From positions 112,756-176,755 of the forward strand of contig NZ_MVHU01000006.1 in assembly GCF_002086285.1 (NCBI RefSeq): a stretch of DNA of 64,000 nucleotides. Direction: 5' to 3'. The stretch's first letter is position 1; each line of letters starts with the position of its first letter. The position numbers and the translations under genes are program-made. Under the pieces are notes generated by a model, which made no database searches, was not told the DNA's origin, and was given only the letters and a program-made list of their open reading frames with translations. Below, one piece after another: positions 62,756-64,000 of this stretch. This stretch comes from Mycolicibacter kumamotonensis (GTDB taxonomy: Bacteria; Actinomycetota; Actinomycetes; Mycobacteriales; Mycobacteriaceae).

Positions 62756-63900
62756 TGACCGCTCGTACCGATGTCGGCACCGTCGAGGATCTGCACGCCT
62801 CGGCCACCAAGATGGTCGGCCTCGACGACTTCGGACCCGACGACGACAACTATCGTGAAGCGCTCGGCGTGCTGCTGGACTCCTACCGCAGCGAGGCCGA
62901 TCTCACCGAGCTGGGCAGCAAGATGAACCGGTTCTTCCTGCGCGGCGCGCTGGTGGCCCGGTTGTTGGCGCAGGCCGGTTGGAACCAGCACCCCGAGTAC
63001 GCCGACGTCGCCGTGGAGCGGCCGATCTTCGTCACCGGGCTGCCGCGGACCGGCACCACCGCGCTGCACCGCCTGTTGGGCGCCGACCCGGCGCATCAGG
63101 GCCTGGAGATGTGGCTGGCCGAGTTCCCGCAGCCGCGGCCACCGCGCGAGACCTGGGAGTCCAACCCGGTCTTCGCCCAGATGCAGGCCCAGTTCGCCCG
63201 GCATCACGAAGAGAACCCCGACTACACCGGGCTGCACTTCATGACCGCCGACGGTCTGGAGGAGTGCTGGCAGTTGCTGCGCCAGTCGCTGCACTCGGTG
63301 TCCTACGAGACCCTGGCGCATCTGCCGAGCTACTCGCGCTGGCTCTCCGAACAGGACTGGACACCGTCATATCGGCGGCATCGTCGCAACCTGCAACTGA
63401 TCGGGCTCAACGACCCGGGCAAGCGGTGGGTGCTCAAGAATCCCAGTCACCTGTTCGCCCTGGACGCGATCATGGCGGTCTACCCCGATGCGCTTATCGT
63501 GCAGTGCCATCGGCCGGTAGAGACCATCTTGGCGTCGATGTGCTCGCTGGCGCAGCACACCACCGAGGGCCAGTCGAACACCTTCGTCGGTGCGCAGATC
63601 GGCGCCGACGAGATGGAGACCTGGGCCCGCGGGCTGCAGCTGTTCAACGCCCAGCGCGCCCAATACGACCAGGCGCAGTTCTGCGACATCGACTACCACG
63701 AGTTCGTCGCCGATCCGCTGGCCACCGCGGCAGGCATCTACGAACGCTTCGGCCTGCCGCTCACCGATGCCGCACGTGCGGCGATGGCCGACGACTACGC
63801 CGCGAGCAAGACGGGACCGCGCGCGCCCAAACACCATTACGCGCTGGAGGATTACGGCCTGACCACCGAGCAGGTGCGGGAGCGCTTCGCCGGCCTGTGA
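62755..63900 (+). CDS. Sulfotransferase-family protein
   Basis: A 381-residue protein with the PAPS-type P-loop PIFVTGLPRTGTTALHRLL (about residues 90-108) and the 3'-phosphate motif region VYPDALIVQCHRPVETILASMCSL. It belongs to the Stf-like sulfotransferase group abundant in mycobacteria; the acceptor is unknown. The ATG overlaps the SDR stop (TGATG). It is the last gene before the contig artefact. Confidence 0.85.
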   Translation: MTARTDVGTVEDLHASATKMVGLDDFGPDDDNYREALGVLLDSYRSEADLTELGSKMNRFFLRGALVARLLAQAGWNQHPEYADVAVERPIFVTGLPRTGTTALHRLLGADPAHQGLEMWLAEFPQPRPPRETWESNPVFAQMQAQFARHHEENPDYTGLHFMTADGLEECWQLLRQSLHSVSYETLAHLPSYSRWLSEQDWTPSYRRHRRNLQLIGLNDPGKRWVLKNPSHLFALDAIMAVYPDALIVQCHRPVETILASMCSLAQHTTEGQSNTFVGAQIGADEMETWARGLQLFNAQRAQYDQAQFCDIDYHEFVADPLATAAGIYERFGLPLTDAARAAMADDYAASKTGPRAPKHHYALEDYGLTTEQVRERFAGL

Positions 63901-63922
63901 CCTGAGCGCTCCACACCTCCCC

Positions 63923-64000
<78 letters not shown>

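Overview
The window is high-GC actinobacterial DNA, almost certainly from a Mycobacterium/Mycolicibacterium. The evidence is the near-complete steroid (cholesterol) catabolic regulon in the order I remember for M. tuberculosis Rv3534c-Rv3572 (reversed orientation), KstR- and KstR2-type operators, MIRU-like repeats, an F420-type Ddn homologue, hemophore-like proteins and a PE-PPE-domain hydrolase. Gene names were assigned by recognising protein sequences from memory; no database search was run. The last ~80 bases are a poly-G artefact, so the real sequence ends near 63920.

Layout. 1-6469: a probable malQ 5' edge (minus), then treX-treY-treZ (glycogen to trehalose). 6536-7360: a broken small gene and an Rv3572-like secreted protein. 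7384-11375: rings A/B, kshB (minus) diverging from hsaA-hsaC-hsaB across two KstR boxes; hsaD, expected between hsaA and hsaC, is absent. 11409-14276: an unknown protein, a hemophore-like protein and aspB. 14349-23850: the KstR2 block for rings C/D: fadD3-fadE31-fadE32-fadE33 plus an inserted choloylglycine-hydrolase-family gene (minus), diverging from fadE30-ipdF-kstR2-fadA6 (plus).

23862-31179: an accessory insert inside the steroid cluster (two TetR genes, DUF899 and VOC proteins, a DUF3556-like membrane protein, an acyl-CoA synthetase and a PucR regulator), with strong palindromic operators. 31206-36444: echA20-ipdA-ipdB-ipdC (minus) and two SDR genes (plus) sharing one KstR2 box. 36535-46002: ddn-like, NTF2-like and fadA5 (minus), then two CYP125-type P450s, a single-chain FadE28-FadE29 fusion, chsH2, chsH1 and ltp2 (plus), which together carry out side-chain oxidation and removal. 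45956-49282: TetR, a secreted PE-PPE-type hydrolase and chsH3. 49285-55403: kstD (minus), a third CYP125-like gene and hsaE-hsaG-hsaF (plus).

55411-63900: a RecQ-like helicase with a damaged 3' end, a hemophore-like protein, then an IclR-linked cluster: EthD-like, LLM oxidoreductase and SnoaL-like proteins (minus), and DUF1214, SDR and sulfotransferase genes (plus), around a perfect 16-bp palindrome.

Together the genes oxidise and shorten the sterol side chain (CYP125, FadA5, fused FadE28/29, ChsH1/H2, Ltp2, ChsH3), open rings A/B (KstD, KshB, HsaA/B/C, with HsaD to be found elsewhere), feed the released C5 fragment to HsaE/F/G, and degrade the C/D-ring propanoate (FadD3, FadE30, IpdF, IpdC, EchA20, IpdAB, FadE31-33, FadA6). 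The most notable departures from the textbook cluster are the missing hsaD, the fused FadE28-FadE29, three CYP125-type genes with a near-identical 557-bp tract shared by two of them, and the Ntn hydrolase inside the fadD3 operon. I saw no tRNA, rRNA, CRISPR array or transposase.
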